Below, piece by piece: positions 45,590 to 55,061 of a stretch of DNA of 64,000 bases. This stretch comes from Thermocatellispora tengchongensis (lineage in GTDB: Bacteria > Actinomycetota > Actinomycetes > Streptosporangiales > Streptosporangiaceae). Position numbers and translations under genes: made by a program. Numbering within the stretch: the stretch's first letter is position 1; each line of letters opens with the position of its first letter. Below the pieces are notes generated by a model. It saw only the letters and a list, made by a program, of their open reading frames with translations. It did not search any database and was not told the origin of the DNA. The stretch is taken from positions 31,480-95,479 of the forward strand of contig NZ_JACHGN010000002.1 in NCBI RefSeq assembly GCF_014202315.1, written 5' to 3'.

Positions 45590-46963
45590 ATGGTTGCGGG
45601 TTGGACCAAACACGGTGACGGACGGCATCTGGCTCCCGGAGAGGTGGTCAGACCCGACGAGCGGCTGTCCTGGCCGCGCATGGTCGGCTTCGGCGCCCAG
45701 CACGTCATCGCGATGTTCGGCGCGACGTTCGTGTTCCCGCTGGTGATGGAGCTCGATCCGAACGTCGCGGTGATGATGTCCGGCGTCGCCACGATCCTGT
45801 TCCTGCTGATCGTGAAGGGCAAGATCCCCAGCTACCTGGGCACCAGCGCCTCCTTCGTGGGGGCCGTGGCCGCGATCCGGGCGGCGCAGGGCGACGACGC
45901 CACCGTCACCGGCGCGATCCTGGTGGCCGGCCTGGTGCTCGCGCTGGCGGGTGTGGCCGTGCACTTCCTCGGCATCCAGATCATCCACCGGATCTTCCCG
46001 CCGGTCGTCACCGGCGCCGTGGTCATGCTGATCGGCTTCGGCCTGGCCTACGTCGTGGCCGACGTCTACTGGCCGTCCGACCCGTGGATCGCCCTGATCA
46101 CGATGGTCGCGACGTTCCTGTTCATCGTGCTGCTGCGCGGCTTCCTCGGCCGGATCGGCATCCTGCTCGGCCTGATCGTCGGCTTCGCGCTCTCCTGGGC
46201 GGCCGACCGGATCTTCGGCGCGATCACCGCGTTCAACGCGGGCACCGGCCAGGTGGACACGCACATGCGGGTCAGCTTCGACGCCGTCGCCGACGCCCCC
46301 TGGTTCGGGCTGCCCAGCTTCCACGGCCCCGAGTTCCAGGTCTCCGCGATCGTCCTGGTGCTGCCCGCGGTGATCGCGCTGATCGCCGAGAACGTCGGCC
46401 ACGTCAAGGCCGTGGGCCAGATGACCGGCGTGGACGTCGATCCGTACGTCGGCCGGGCGATCATCGGCGACGGCGTCGGTACCATGGTCACCAGCGCGGT
46501 CGGCGGCTCGCCCACCACGACGTACGCCGAGAACATCGGCGTCATGGCCGCCACCCGCGTCTACTCCACCGCCGCGTACTACATCGCGGCGGTCATCGCG
46601 ATCCTGTTCGGCCTGTGCCCGAAGTTCGGCGCGCTGATCGCGGCCACGCCCAACGGCGTCCTCGGCGGCGTGACCGTCATCCTGTACGGCATGATCGGCC
46701 TGCTCGGCGCGAAGATCTGGGTCGAGAACCGGGTCGACTTCTCCGACCCGGTGAACATGGTCCCGATCGGGGCGGGCATCATCCTGGCGATCGGCCCGGT
46801 GCGGCACATGATCACCGAGGACTTCACGCTGGAGGGCATCGCGCTCGGCACCATCGTGGTGCTGGTGGGCTACCACGTGCTGCGCGCCCTGGCGAACCGC
46901 GGGGCCCCGCCGAAGCAGGTCTCCGCCGGCGAGATCGGCTTCGAGAAGGGGGCCGCGACGTGA
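45590..46963 (+). CDS. NCS2 family nucleobase permease (uracil/xanthine type)
   Basis: 457 residues with about 14 membrane helices. Conserved segments are FGAQHVIAMFGATFVFPLVM (first helix), ALIAENVGHVKAVGQMTG (nucleobase Glu/His helix) and GGSPTTTYAENIGVMAATRV, typical of NCS2 / UraA-RutG-like permeases. It imports a nucleobase with protons. Gene order (pucR upstream, molybdenum hydroxylase 28 nt downstream) points to xanthine, hypoxanthine or uric acid, although the sequence is nearer the uracil-type branch. Confidence 0.9.
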   Translation: MVAGWTKHGDGRHLAPGEVVRPDERLSWPRMVGFGAQHVIAMFGATFVFPLVMELDPNVAVMMSGVATILFLLIVKGKIPSYLGTSASFVGAVAAIRAAQGDDATVTGAILVAGLVLALAGVAVHFLGIQIIHRIFPPVVTGAVVMLIGFGLAYVVADVYWPSDPWIALITMVATFLFIVLLRGFLGRIGILLGLIVGFALSWAADRIFGAITAFNAGTGQVDTHMRVSFDAVADAPWFGLPSFHGPEFQVSAIVLVLPAVIALIAENVGHVKAVGQMTGVDVDPYVGRAIIGDGVGTMVTSAVGGSPTTTYAENIGVMAATRVYSTAAYYIAAVIAILFGLCPKFGALIAATPNGVLGGVTVILYGMIGLLGAKIWVENRVDFSDPVNMVPIGAGIILAIGPVRHMITEDFTLEGIALGTIVVLVGYHVLRALANRGAPPKQVSAGEIGFEKGAAT

Positions 46964-46991
46964 TCCCGCCGGCCCCGACGGAAGGAGCTTC

Positions 46992-47852
46992 GTGAAGCCA
47001 CCGCCCTTCGACCACCACGCGCCCCGCGACCTCGGGGCGGCGCTCGCCGCCCTCGCCGAGGCCGGGGCGCGCGGCAAGGTGCTCGCGGGCGGGCAGAGCC
47101 TGATCCCCATGCTGAACATGCGCCTGGCCGCGCCCGAGCACCTGATCGACATCAACGGCGTCGCCGAGCTGGACACGCTGGAGGCCGGGCCCGCCGGGGT
47201 CACCGTCGGCGCGCTGGCCCGGCACTCCCGGGTCGAGCGGTCGGCCGAGGCCGCCGAGGCGCAGCCGCTGCTCGGCCAGGCGCTGCGGCTGGTCGCCCAC
47301 CCGGCGATCCGCAATCGGGGCACGGTGGTCGGCAGCCTGGTGCACGCCGACCCGGCGGCCGAGCTGCCGGCCGTGCTGGCCCTCCTCGGCGGCTCCGTAC
47401 GCCTGGCGCGCGCCGGGGCCGCGCCACGCGACGTGCCCGCGGCCGAGTTCTTCACCGGTCCGATGGAGTCGGCCGTACGCCCCGGCGAGCTGGCCGTCTC
47501 GGCGTTCTTCCCCGCTCCGCCGCCCCGCTCGGGCACCGCGTTCCGCGAGGTGGCCCGGCGGCACGGCGACTACGCCCTCGCCGGGGTCGCCGCCCTGGTC
47601 GCGCTGGACGACGACCTGCGGGTGGCGCAGGCCCGGGTCGCCTGCGTCGGGGTCGGCCCGGTGCCGCTGGTGCTGGACGTCACCGAGGAGTCCGCGGGCG
47701 ACGACTGGGCCGCGGCGGCGCGGGCCGTACGCGAGCGGGCCGAGCCGGAGGACGACATCCACGCCACCGCGGGGTATCGCCGGCACCTGGCCGGGGTACT
47801 CGCCGAGCAGGCGCTGCGCGAGGCGGCGCTGGAGGGACGCGCCAATGCCTGA
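46992..47852 (+). CDS. Molybdenum hydroxylase FAD subunit (CoxM/XdhB-like)
   Basis: 286 residues with the FAD-binding PCMH domain: VLAGGQSLIPMLNMRLAAPEHLIDIN (about 33-58) and AIRNRGTVVGSLVHADPAAELP, followed by the CO_deh_flav_C domain. It passes electrons from the Fe-S subunit via FAD to the acceptor. GTG 46992 has GAAGGAG. It overlaps the iron-sulfur gene by 8 nt. With the PYRGAGR large subunit downstream this is a xanthine-dehydrogenase-like enzyme. Confidence 0.9.
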   Translation: MKPPPFDHHAPRDLGAALAALAEAGARGKVLAGGQSLIPMLNMRLAAPEHLIDINGVAELDTLEAGPAGVTVGALARHSRVERSAEAAEAQPLLGQALRLVAHPAIRNRGTVVGSLVHADPAAELPAVLALLGGSVRLARAGAAPRDVPAAEFFTGPMESAVRPGELAVSAFFPAPPPRSGTAFREVARRHGDYALAGVAALVALDDDLRVAQARVACVGVGPVPLVLDVTEESAGDDWAAAARAVRERAEPEDDIHATAGYRRHLAGVLAEQALREAALEGRANA

Positions 47853-48333
47853 GCGCACGCACGACATCACGCTGACGGTCAACGGCGTCGTGCGGCACGC
47901 CACCGTGCCCGCGCGCCGCCTGCTGTCCGACTGCCTGCGGCACGACCTCGGCCTCACCGGCACCCACGTGGGCTGCGAGCACGGCGTATGCGGCTGCTGC
48001 ACGGTCCTGCTCGACGGCGAGCCCGTACGCTCCTGCCTGACCTTCGCCGTCACCGTGTCCGGGCACGAGATCACCACGGTCGAGGGGCTGGCCGGGCCCG
48101 GCGGCCGGATGTCGCCCGTGCAGCGGGCCTTCGCCGAGTGCCACGGCCTGCAGTGCGGCTTCTGCACCCCCGGCTTCCTGTGCACGGTGACCGCCCTGCT
48201 GCGCGAGAACCCGGCCCCGACCGACGCCGAGGTCGTCGAGGGCCTGTCCGGCAACCTGTGCCGGTGCACCGGCTACCAGAACATCGTCAAGTCGGTCCAC
48301 CGCGCCGCCGAGCTGATCGCGGAGGAGTCGTGA
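47845..48333 (+). CDS. Molybdenum hydroxylase [2Fe-2S] subunit (CoxS/XdhC-type small subunit)
   Basis: 162 residues. The plant-type cluster ligands are GCEHGVCGCCTVLLDG with the later RSC (about 44-64), and the second cluster is [11 protein letters not shown] and LCRCTGYQN (about 103-145). The protein relays electrons from the Mo site to the FAD subunit. ATG 47845 gives MPERTHDI; the 8-nt overlap shows translational coupling. Confidence 0.93.
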   Translation: MPERTHDITLTVNGVVRHATVPARRLLSDCLRHDLGLTGTHVGCEHGVCGCCTVLLDGEPVRSCLTFAVTVSGHEITTVEGLAGPGGRMSPVQRAFAECHGLQCGFCTPGFLCTVTALLRENPAPTDAEVVEGLSGNLCRCTGYQNIVKSVHRAAELIAEES

Positions 48334-48367
48334 CGCCCCGGCACGCGCCCCGCGGAGAGGAGTCCCG

Positions 48368-50761
48368 GTGACGACCAAGCTGTTCGGCGAGCCGGTGCAG
48401 CGCCGCGAGGACCCCCGGCTGCTCACCGGCCAGGGCCGCTACCTGGACGACCTGGGCTCCGGCGCGCTGGCCGCCGCGTTCGTGCGCTCGCCGCACGCGC
48501 ACGCCCGCATCCGCGACATCGACGTCTCCGGCGCGCTCGACGTGGACGGGCTGGTCGCGATCTACACCTGGGAGGACCTGCCCCCGAGGGTCGCCGAGCC
48601 GCTGCCGCTGCTGATCCCGCACCCGGCGCTGACGCACGGGCGCACGGCGTACCCGCTGGCCCGCGACACCGTGCGGCACGTCGGCGAACCCGTGGTGATG
48701 GTGGTGGCCCGCGACCGCTACCTCGCCGAGGACGCCTGCGCGCTGATCCGGGTGGACTACGAGCCGCTCAAGCCGGTGGTCGGGGTCGAGGAGGCCCTGG
48801 TCGGGGCGCACCGGGTGCACGAGGACGTGCCCGGCAACGTGGGCGCGCACCTGGTGCAGGAGGTGCCCTCGGCGCGCGGCCGGACGGCCGCGGAGGAGAT
48901 CGAGGCCGCGCCCCACTCGCTGAGCTTCCGGCTGGACATCGAGCGCAGCGCGTCCATGCCCCTGGAGGGCCGCGGCGTGTACGCCCGGTGGGATCCCGAC
49001 GACCGGTCGCTGCGCGTCTACTCCAGCACCCAGACCTCCACCAGCGTCCGGATGGCCCTGGCCGCCAAGCTCGGCCTGCCGCTGCCCTCCGTCGAGGTGA
49101 TCGCGCCCGACGTCGGCGGCGGCTTCGGCGTGAAGATCGTGCACCCGTGGCCGGAGGAGGTGCTGATCCCGTGGGCGGCCATGCTGCTCGACCGGGAGAT
49201 CAAGTGGACCGAGGACCGGCGCGAGCACTTCGTCTCCTCCGCCCACGAGCGCGGCCAGGTGCAACACGTGAAGGTGGGCTTCGACGACGAGGGCCGGGTG
49301 CTCGGGCTGGACGTGACGATCCTGCACGACCACGGCGCCTACACGCCGTACGGGATCATCGTGCCGATCGTGACCGCGACCCAGCTTCTCGGGCCGTACA
49401 AGATCGGGGCGTACCGGGTGGAGTTCTCCTCCATCTACACCAACACGGTGCAGGTCACGCCGTACCGGGGCGCGGGCCGCCCGCAGGGCGTGTTCTGCAT
49501 GGAGCGCACCATGGACCGCATCGCCGCTTACCTCGGCCTGGACCGTACGGCGGTGCGCGCGGCCAACTTCATCCAGCCCGAGGAGTTCCCCTACGACCAG
49601 GGGATGATGTTCCAGGACGGCCGCCCGCTGATCTACGACAGCGGGAACTACCCCGAGTCGCTGCGGATGCTCAAGGAGCTGATCGGCTGGGACTCCTTCG
49701 AGGAGCGGCGCGCCGCCGCGGCGGCCGAGGGGCGGCGGATCGGCATCGGCATCGGCTGCTACGTCGAAGGCACCGGCGTCGGCCCGTACGAGGGCGGGCA
49801 CGTGCAGATCACCTCCGACGGCCGGGTGCACGTCTCCACCGGCCTGACCTCACAGGGGCAGGGCCACGAGACCGTCTTCGCCCAGATCGCCGCCACCGAG
49901 CTGGGCGTGCCCATCGAGCGGGTCTCGGTGGTCACCGGCGACACCCGCAGGTTCGGCTACGCCGTGGGCACCTTCGCCTCGCGCGCCGCCGTGATGAGCG
50001 GCAACGCCATCGCCCTGGCCTGCCGCAAGGTGCGCGAGAAGGCGCTGCGCATCGCCGCCGACGCGCTGGAGGCCGACCCGGCCGACCTGGAGATCGACGA
50101 CGGCATCGTGCACGTCGCCGGCACCCCCACCGCCTCGATCCCGCTGGCCACGGTCGCGGTGCTGGCCAACCCGCTGCGCTACGCCTTCGACGAGGAGGCC
50201 CGCCGCGCCACCCAGTTCACCGGCACGGCCGCGCTGGACCGCCCGCCGGTCGCCGAGGGCCAGGAGCCCGGCCTGGAGGGCCGCGACTACTACTCGCCCG
50301 TGCGCTCCACGTTCGCCTCCGGCATGCACGCCGCGATCGTGGAGACCGACCCCGGCACCGCCGAGATCAAGATCCTCCGCTACGCCGTCGTGCACGACTG
50401 CGGCAAGCTGATCAACCCCATGATCGTGGAGGGCCAGATCCACGGGGGAGTGGCGCAGGGCGTGGGCGGCGCGCTGTACGAGCGCATGGTGTACGACTCG
50501 CACGGCCAGCTCCTGAACGCCTCGTTCATGGACTTCCTCATGCCGTACGCCACCGAGGTGCCCCGGATCGAGACCGCCCACCTGGAGACCCCGTCGCCGC
50601 TCAACCCGCTGGGCATCAAGGGCGCCGGCGAGGCCGGGGTGATCCCCGTCCCCGCCGTGATCGCCTCCGCGATCGAGGACGCCGAGGGCATCCCGATCAC
50701 CCGGATGCCGATCTCGCCGTCGGAGCTGCACGAGCTCAGACTGCGGCGGCCTCCTGGGTGA
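48368..50761 (+). CDS. Molybdopterin large subunit, xanthine dehydrogenase / form II-like
   Basis: 797 residues, aldehyde oxidase/xanthine dehydrogenase family. RREDPRLLTGQGRYLDD begins the family; VGGGFGVKI, VTPYRGAGRPQG (the form II motif, in place of the CO-oxidising AYxCSFR) and QGQGHETVFAQIAA follow. The essential Glu is in GIKGAGEAGVIP. A CO dehydrogenase activity is not expected; with PucR and the NCS2 permease next to it, purine (hypoxanthine/xanthine) oxidation is most likely. GTG 48368 follows GAGAGGAG. The stop overlaps convergent cydB by 26 nt. Confidence 0.9.
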   Translation: MTTKLFGEPVQRREDPRLLTGQGRYLDDLGSGALAAAFVRSPHAHARIRDIDVSGALDVDGLVAIYTWEDLPPRVAEPLPLLIPHPALTHGRTAYPLARDTVRHVGEPVVMVVARDRYLAEDACALIRVDYEPLKPVVGVEEALVGAHRVHEDVPGNVGAHLVQEVPSARGRTAAEEIEAAPHSLSFRLDIERSASMPLEGRGVYARWDPDDRSLRVYSSTQTSTSVRMALAAKLGLPLPSVEVIAPDVGGGFGVKIVHPWPEEVLIPWAAMLLDREIKWTEDRREHFVSSAHERGQVQHVKVGFDDEGRVLGLDVTILHDHGAYTPYGIIVPIVTATQLLGPYKIGAYRVEFSSIYTNTVQVTPYRGAGRPQGVFCMERTMDRIAAYLGLDRTAVRAANFIQPEEFPYDQGMMFQDGRPLIYDSGNYPESLRMLKELIGWDSFEERRAAAAAEGRRIGIGIGCYVEGTGVGPYEGGHVQITSDGRVHVSTGLTSQGQGHETVFAQIAATELGVPIERVSVVTGDTRRFGYAVGTFASRAAVMSGNAIALACRKVREKALRIAADALEADPADLEIDDGIVHVAGTPTASIPLATVAVLANPLRYAFDEEARRATQFTGTAALDRPPVAEGQEPGLEGRDYYSPVRSTFASGMHAAIVETDPGTAEIKILRYAVVHDCGKLINPMIVEGQIHGGVAQGVGGALYERMVYDSHGQLLNASFMDFLMPYATEVPRIETAHLETPSPLNPLGIKGAGEAGVIPVPAVIASAIEDAEGIPITRMPISPSELHELRLRRPPG

Positions 50762-51659
50762 GCCGCTTGCGGAACACCCAGTACGTCCACGCCTGGTAGC
50801 CCACCACGAACGGCAGCGCGGCCAGCCCGATCCAGGTCAGCACGTTCAGCGTGTACGGCCCCGAGGCCGCCTCGGCGACCGTCAGCCCCGGCAGCGGCTC
50901 GGGCCAGATCGAGGTGAACAGCGCCGCCGTGCCCGCCACGATCACGGTCGCCGTGGCCGTGAACGCCCAGCCCTCGCGCCGGCGCCAGATCAGCGCCACC
51001 GAGGCGGCCAGCCCGGCCATCGCCACCAGGGCGAGCGCCCACACCGGCCACGGCCCGCCGCCCGGGATCGCCGACAGCGACACCACGCCGAGCGGCACGG
51101 CCGCGAGCGCGGCGGCCACGGCGGCGCTGCGCGCGCTGCGGCGTACGGGGCCCTCGGTCTTCAGCGCGATGAACACCGCGCCGTGCAGCAGGCACATCGA
51201 CAGCGAGAACAGCCCGCCGACCAGCGCCGCGAGCCCGCTGTCGAGCAGCAGGTCGGCGAAGATCGCGCCCCACAGGAACGCGGGCAGGCCGCTGCCCGCC
51301 ATGACGCCGAGGTCGCACCAGGCGCGCCCGGCCGGGGTGGTCACCTTGCCCCGCCACTCCAGGCCGACGCCGCGCACGATCAGCCCGCACAGGACCAGGA
51401 CCAGCGGCAGGTAGAACTGGCTGAGCATCCCGGAGTACCAGGCGGGGAAGGCGGCGAACATCGCGCCCACCGCCGTGATCAGCCAGACCTCGTTGCCGTC
51501 CCACACCGGCCCGATCGTGTGCACGATCTGCCGGTGCTGCGCCTCGTCGCGGGCCAGGACCGGGGCCAGCACGCCGACCCCGAAGTCGAACCCCTCCAGC
51601 AGGAAGTAGCCGGTCCACAGGAAGGCGATGAGCACGAACCAGAAGGTGGTCAGTTCCAT
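50736..51659 (-). CDS. cydB: Cytochrome bd ubiquinol oxidase subunit II
   Basis: 307 residues with about eight helices. It begins TFWFVLIAFLWTGYFLLEGFDFGVG, the conserved CydB start, with GPVWDGNEVWL at about 50. It completes the bd oxidase with CydA. The minus-strand order cydA-cydB with 16 nt between indicates an operon. cydDC is not in the window. Confidence 0.94.
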   Translation of the reverse strand: MELTTFWFVLIAFLWTGYFLLEGFDFGVGVLAPVLARDEAQHRQIVHTIGPVWDGNEVWLITAVGAMFAAFPAWYSGMLSQFYLPLVLVLCGLIVRGVGLEWRGKVTTPAGRAWCDLGVMAGSGLPAFLWGAIFADLLLDSGLAALVGGLFSLSMCLLHGAVFIALKTEGPVRRSARSAAVAAALAAVPLGVVSLSAIPGGGPWPVWALALVAMAGLAASVALIWRRREGWAFTATATVIVAGTAALFTSIWPEPLPGLTVAEAASGPYTLNVLTWIGLAALPFVVGYQAWTYWVFRKRLTQEAAAV

Positions 51660-51675
51660 GATCGTCGTAGGCCCC

Positions 51676-53070
51676 TCAGTACATCAGCGTCGGCTGCAGC
51701 CGGCTCTCGCCGGTCACGGGCTCGGGGTCGGCGGGCGCGGGCTGCGGGACGTCCGGTCCCTTGCGCACGTACTTGACGAGCAGCACGCCCTCGCCCACGG
51801 CCAGGGCGCCGTACAGGACCGTGAAGATCGTCAGCGAGACCGCGACCTCGGTGAGCGTGACCCCCGGCGAGACGCTGGCGGCGGTCAGCAGCTCGCCCGC
51901 GACGGTCCACGGCTGCCGCCCGATCTCGCTCAGCAGCCACCCCGCGACCATCGCGAGCGTGGGCAGGGGCAGCGCGAGCAGGCAGGCGCGGGCGAACCAG
52001 CCGGGGACCTCCCGCCGGCGGCGGGTCAGCCACAGCCCCAGCACCGAAAGCGCCACCGTGGACAGCCCGAACACGATCATCACCCGGAACGACCAGAACA
52101 CCACGGGCAGGTTCGGCCGGTAGTCGCCGGGGCCGAACTCCTTCTCGAAGCGCGCCTGCAGATCCTCGGTCCCGGCCACGGTCGCGTTCGGGTCGTTGGT
52201 GGCCAGGAAGCTCAGCAGTTGCGGGATCTCGATCCCCGGCACCACCGAGAACGGCGCCCCCGCTGTGTCACGCTCCAGGCCCTCGGCGGCGGCCAGCTTC
52301 ATCGGCTGCTGCTCGTGCAGCAGCTTGGCCGACATGTCGCCCGTGCCCGCGACGATCACCCCCGCGACCGCGGTCATCAGCAGCGCCGCCCGCATCCCGC
52401 TGCGCCACATCACCGCGTCGCCGCCGCGGAAGCCCCGCGCCCGCCGCTCCTTGACGATCCGGTAGCCGCACACCGCGATCACGAACCCGCCCGCGACCAC
52501 GAACGCGGCCCCGATCACGTGCGGCACCTGCGCCAGCGCCGTCGAGTTGGTCAGCACCGCCCACAGGTCGGTCATCCGCGCCCGGCCGTCCACGACCTCG
52601 TACCCGACCGGGTGCTTCATCCAGGCGTTGGCGGCCAGGATGAAGTACGCCGACAGGTTCGACCCGATGGCCGCGGCCCAGATCGTCGCCAGGTGCACCC
52701 GCTTGGGCAGCCGCCCCCACCCGAAGATCCACAACCCCAGGAACGTGGACTCCATGAAGAACGCCAGCAGCGCCTCCAGCGCCAGCGGCGCCCCGAACAC
52801 GTCCCCCACGAACGTCGAGTACTCACTCCAGTTCATCCCGAACTGGAACTCCTGCACGATCCCCGTCACCACGCCCATCGCGAAGTTGATCAGGAACAGC
52901 TTCCCGAAGAACTTGGTGAGCGTGAGGTAGTGCTCCTTCCCCGTGCGATGCCACGCGGTCTGCAGCCCCGCGACGAACACCCCGAGCCCGATCGTCAGCG
53001 GCACGAACAGAAAGTGGTACACGGTGGTCACCCCGAACTGCCACCGCGCCAGATCAAGTGCGTCCATCAT
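51676..53070 (-). CDS. cydA: Cytochrome bd ubiquinol oxidase subunit I
   Basis: 464 residues with about nine helices. LARWQFGVTTVYHFLFVPLTIG carries His19, the haem b595 ligand; GRQPWTVAGEL is the usual signature in the C-terminal half. The short protein lacks the long E. coli Q-loop insert. The complex oxidises quinol and reduces O2 to water without proton pumping and works at low O2. Two ATG codons in tandem open the gene (53070, 53067). Confidence 0.95.
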   Translation of the reverse strand: MMDALDLARWQFGVTTVYHFLFVPLTIGLGVFVAGLQTAWHRTGKEHYLTLTKFFGKLFLINFAMGVVTGIVQEFQFGMNWSEYSTFVGDVFGAPLALEALLAFFMESTFLGLWIFGWGRLPKRVHLATIWAAAIGSNLSAYFILAANAWMKHPVGYEVVDGRARMTDLWAVLTNSTALAQVPHVIGAAFVVAGGFVIAVCGYRIVKERRARGFRGGDAVMWRSGMRAALLMTAVAGVIVAGTGDMSAKLLHEQQPMKLAAAEGLERDTAGAPFSVVPGIEIPQLLSFLATNDPNATVAGTEDLQARFEKEFGPGDYRPNLPVVFWSFRVMIVFGLSTVALSVLGLWLTRRRREVPGWFARACLLALPLPTLAMVAGWLLSEIGRQPWTVAGELLTAASVSPGVTLTEVAVSLTIFTVLYGALAVGEGVLLVKYVRKGPDVPQPAPADPEPVTGESRLQPTLMY

Positions 53071-53119
53071 CCCCTCACGGTTCTCGGAGCCCCGGCGGGA
53101 CCGCTCTACTCCAAGTAGT

Positions 53120-54392
53120 ACTACAGCCCGTAGAGCAACGCGCAGAGACGGGCCCCCAACCCTCTGCGATCTTCGTCACACCGACGCCCCCGCCCCCGGC
53201 CCCCTGGCCCCGCCCGATACTCCCGCACCCCATCCCCGGCGGTCGTCCCCCTCCAGGCTGATCCCCCCATACACCGCCCGGGGGAGGTCGCTCCCCGGCT
53301 GGACTCAGAGCCCGTGCCCAGGGCTACCCGGCTGCGCTGATGGCGCGTGCCGCCAATGGGGGCTGCGCTGATGGCGCGTGCTCGCCGATGGGGGATTGCG
53401 CTGATGGCGCGTGCTGCGATGGGGCTGCGGTCATGCCGGGGACTTCCGCCCCCGGCCGCCCGACCCCGCCCGATACTCCCGCACCCCGCCCCCGGGGGTC
53501 GTCCCCCTCCAGGCTGATCCCCCCATACGCCGCCGCGCCGGTCGCGGGCCGGGGCGGGGGTGGGCGGGCTGACCGGCCCGGCATGCGCGCGCCGAGCGGC
53601 CACGCCCCCGGCATGGGTGCGCCCCAGTGTGTCCCCGTTCGGGGAGGAGGCGGTGGGCGGGCGTCGCGTTTTCGCAGGTGTCGGCATCCACCTCCATCCG
53701 CCTTGGCGGAAGACCCGCGTCGCTCGGGCAGTGTGGCTTGCGTCTTGGCCACCAGGGTGGCCTCCGTCGGGGGGCGTCCGCCGCGCTGCGGCCCTGCCGA
53801 AGCCGGCCGCCCGGCCGGGCTCGCCTGTGCTCCTGACGGCGGCTGTGCTCATGGGGCGTGCGCGCGACGGTGGTGCGCCGGTGGAGCGTGCCGGCGCGGG
53901 TGTGCTTGTGGCGCGTGCTCCGCGCCTCCACCCGGCTCTCACCGCGGTCGTCCGGCTCCGCGCCCGCGTGCCACGTCGCCCCGGCCTGTTCGCATGCCGC
54001 GCTGTCTGCTGATCCCCCCGTCCCCGTCCCCCAACCCACTCGTCTGCGGTGGCCCTGGAGCCGGCCGGTGCGCGGTGCTCGCCGCGTCGCCGGTCATGGG
54101 CGGCAGCGCCTCCCGGTGCTGCGGGCGGCGCCCGTGCCGGATGCCTCGGCCGGGTCCGTGTCCTGTGCGTGCGGCGGTCCCGCCCGGGCGCCCATGCGGC
54201 ATGCCCGGCCGGTTCCGTGTCCTGTGCCTGCGGTGCGTCCCACCCCGCTCCGGTGCCGGCTGGTCCGCTGGTCCCGCCGATGCGCGCGCCGTCCCGTTTC
54301 GGACGCCCCGCTTGCGTGCGGTGCCGCCACCTGACCCCGCTCGCGCACTGCCTGCCGGCTGTCTCGGTCTGCGCGCGGGGTGTCGCCGCGCC
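53120..54392. repeat. 1.3-kb gene-free block with direct and tandem repeats
   Basis: A ~65-bp direct repeat (CCCCGCCCGATACTCCCGCA through GATCCCCCCATAC) occurs at about 53208 and 53464. CTGCGCTGATGGCGCGTGC recurs three times at 53333-53420. The pair CCGGGTCCGTGTCCTGTGC and CCGGTTCCGTGTCCTGTGC lies near 54153 and 54210. Frames on both strands stay open from composition only; no domain or promoter was found. Confidence 0.6.
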
Positions 54393-54998
54393 TCAGGCCG
54401 GAGGGCTGTCGTGGCCGTGTCCGGGGCGGAAGGCGGTGAAGGCTCGGGTGATGAGGGTGGCCGGGTCGGTGGTGCCGTTGGTGCGTACCCATTCGGCGGT
54501 GGCGGTGTCGAGGGCGGCGCCGGCCACGGCGGTGTAGAGGGCGGCGGTGAAGTCGTCCAGGTCGGTGCCGGGGCGGGCGCGGAGGGCGGCGGTGATCAGG
54601 CGGCGGGACTCCTCGCGGCGTTGGTGGAAGCGGGCGCGCAGGGCGGGGGTGGACTCGATCAGGCGCAGGCGCTGCACCTGGGTGGTGGACTGCCTGATCG
54701 TCGCCTCCCAGGACAGGGTGACGGCGTGCAGGGAGTCCCAGGGGTCCTCGCCTTCGGGGCGGGCGGCCAGTTCGGCGGCGAAGCCCTCGCCCATGGCGTC
54801 CACGGCGCCGAGCACCATGTCCTCTTTTGTCGCGAAATAGCGGAACAGGCTGCGCTTGGACAGGCCCGCCTCGCGGGCGACGTCGTCCATGGTCGTGGCC
54901 TCGAAGCCGCGCTCGGCGAACAGTTTCAGGGCCAGCTCGGCCAGTTCGGCCCGTACGGCGCGCCTCGCCCGGCCGCGCACCCCGCCATCGTCGGTCAC
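54393..54998 (-). CDS. TetR family transcriptional regulator
   Basis: 201 residues. The helix-turn-helix (FEATTMDDVAREAGLSKRSLFRYFATKEDM, about 30-58) opens a TetR protein of the AcrR type. GTG 54998 was chosen because TACACT lies exactly 7 nt upstream, a leaderless arrangement; an ATG at 55022 would extend it by 8 residues. It is divergent from an SDR gene, which is its most likely target. Confidence 0.85.
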   Translation of the reverse strand: MTDDGGVRGRARRAVRAELAELALKLFAERGFEATTMDDVAREAGLSKRSLFRYFATKEDMVLGAVDAMGEGFAAELAARPEGEDPWDSLHAVTLSWEATIRQSTTQVQRLRLIESTPALRARFHQRREESRRLITAALRARPGTDLDDFTAALYTAVAGAALDTATAEWVRTNGTTDPATLITRAFTAFRPGHGHDSPPA

Positions 54999-55005
54999 GA
55001 CCGAA

Positions 55006-55051
55006 AGTGTACTTACTGGCATTGGTTGACGTTAGTGTCACTCGATGACAG
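55006..55051. promoter_or_regulatory. Divergent promoter/operator between tetR and the SDR gene
   Basis: TACACT (minus, 55011-55006) is the tetR -10. TTGACG at 55026 may be the -35 for the SDR gene. Two inverted repeats overlap it: TGAC-GTTAGT-GTCA and TGTCA-CTCGA-TGACA (55037-55051), suitable as TetR operators. Confidence 0.55.
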
Positions 55052-55061
55052 GCTGGACGGC

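Noticed and set aside
48368-50761. CO dehydrogenase function for the PucR-linked large subunit
   Set aside because: The active-site motif is PYRGAGR, not AYxCSFR, and the gene context is purine degradation.
53340-55061. A 574-codon extension of the SDR protein to the left
   Set aside because: The extension is antisense to tetR and runs through repeat DNA; the SDR domain starts at 55062-55071.
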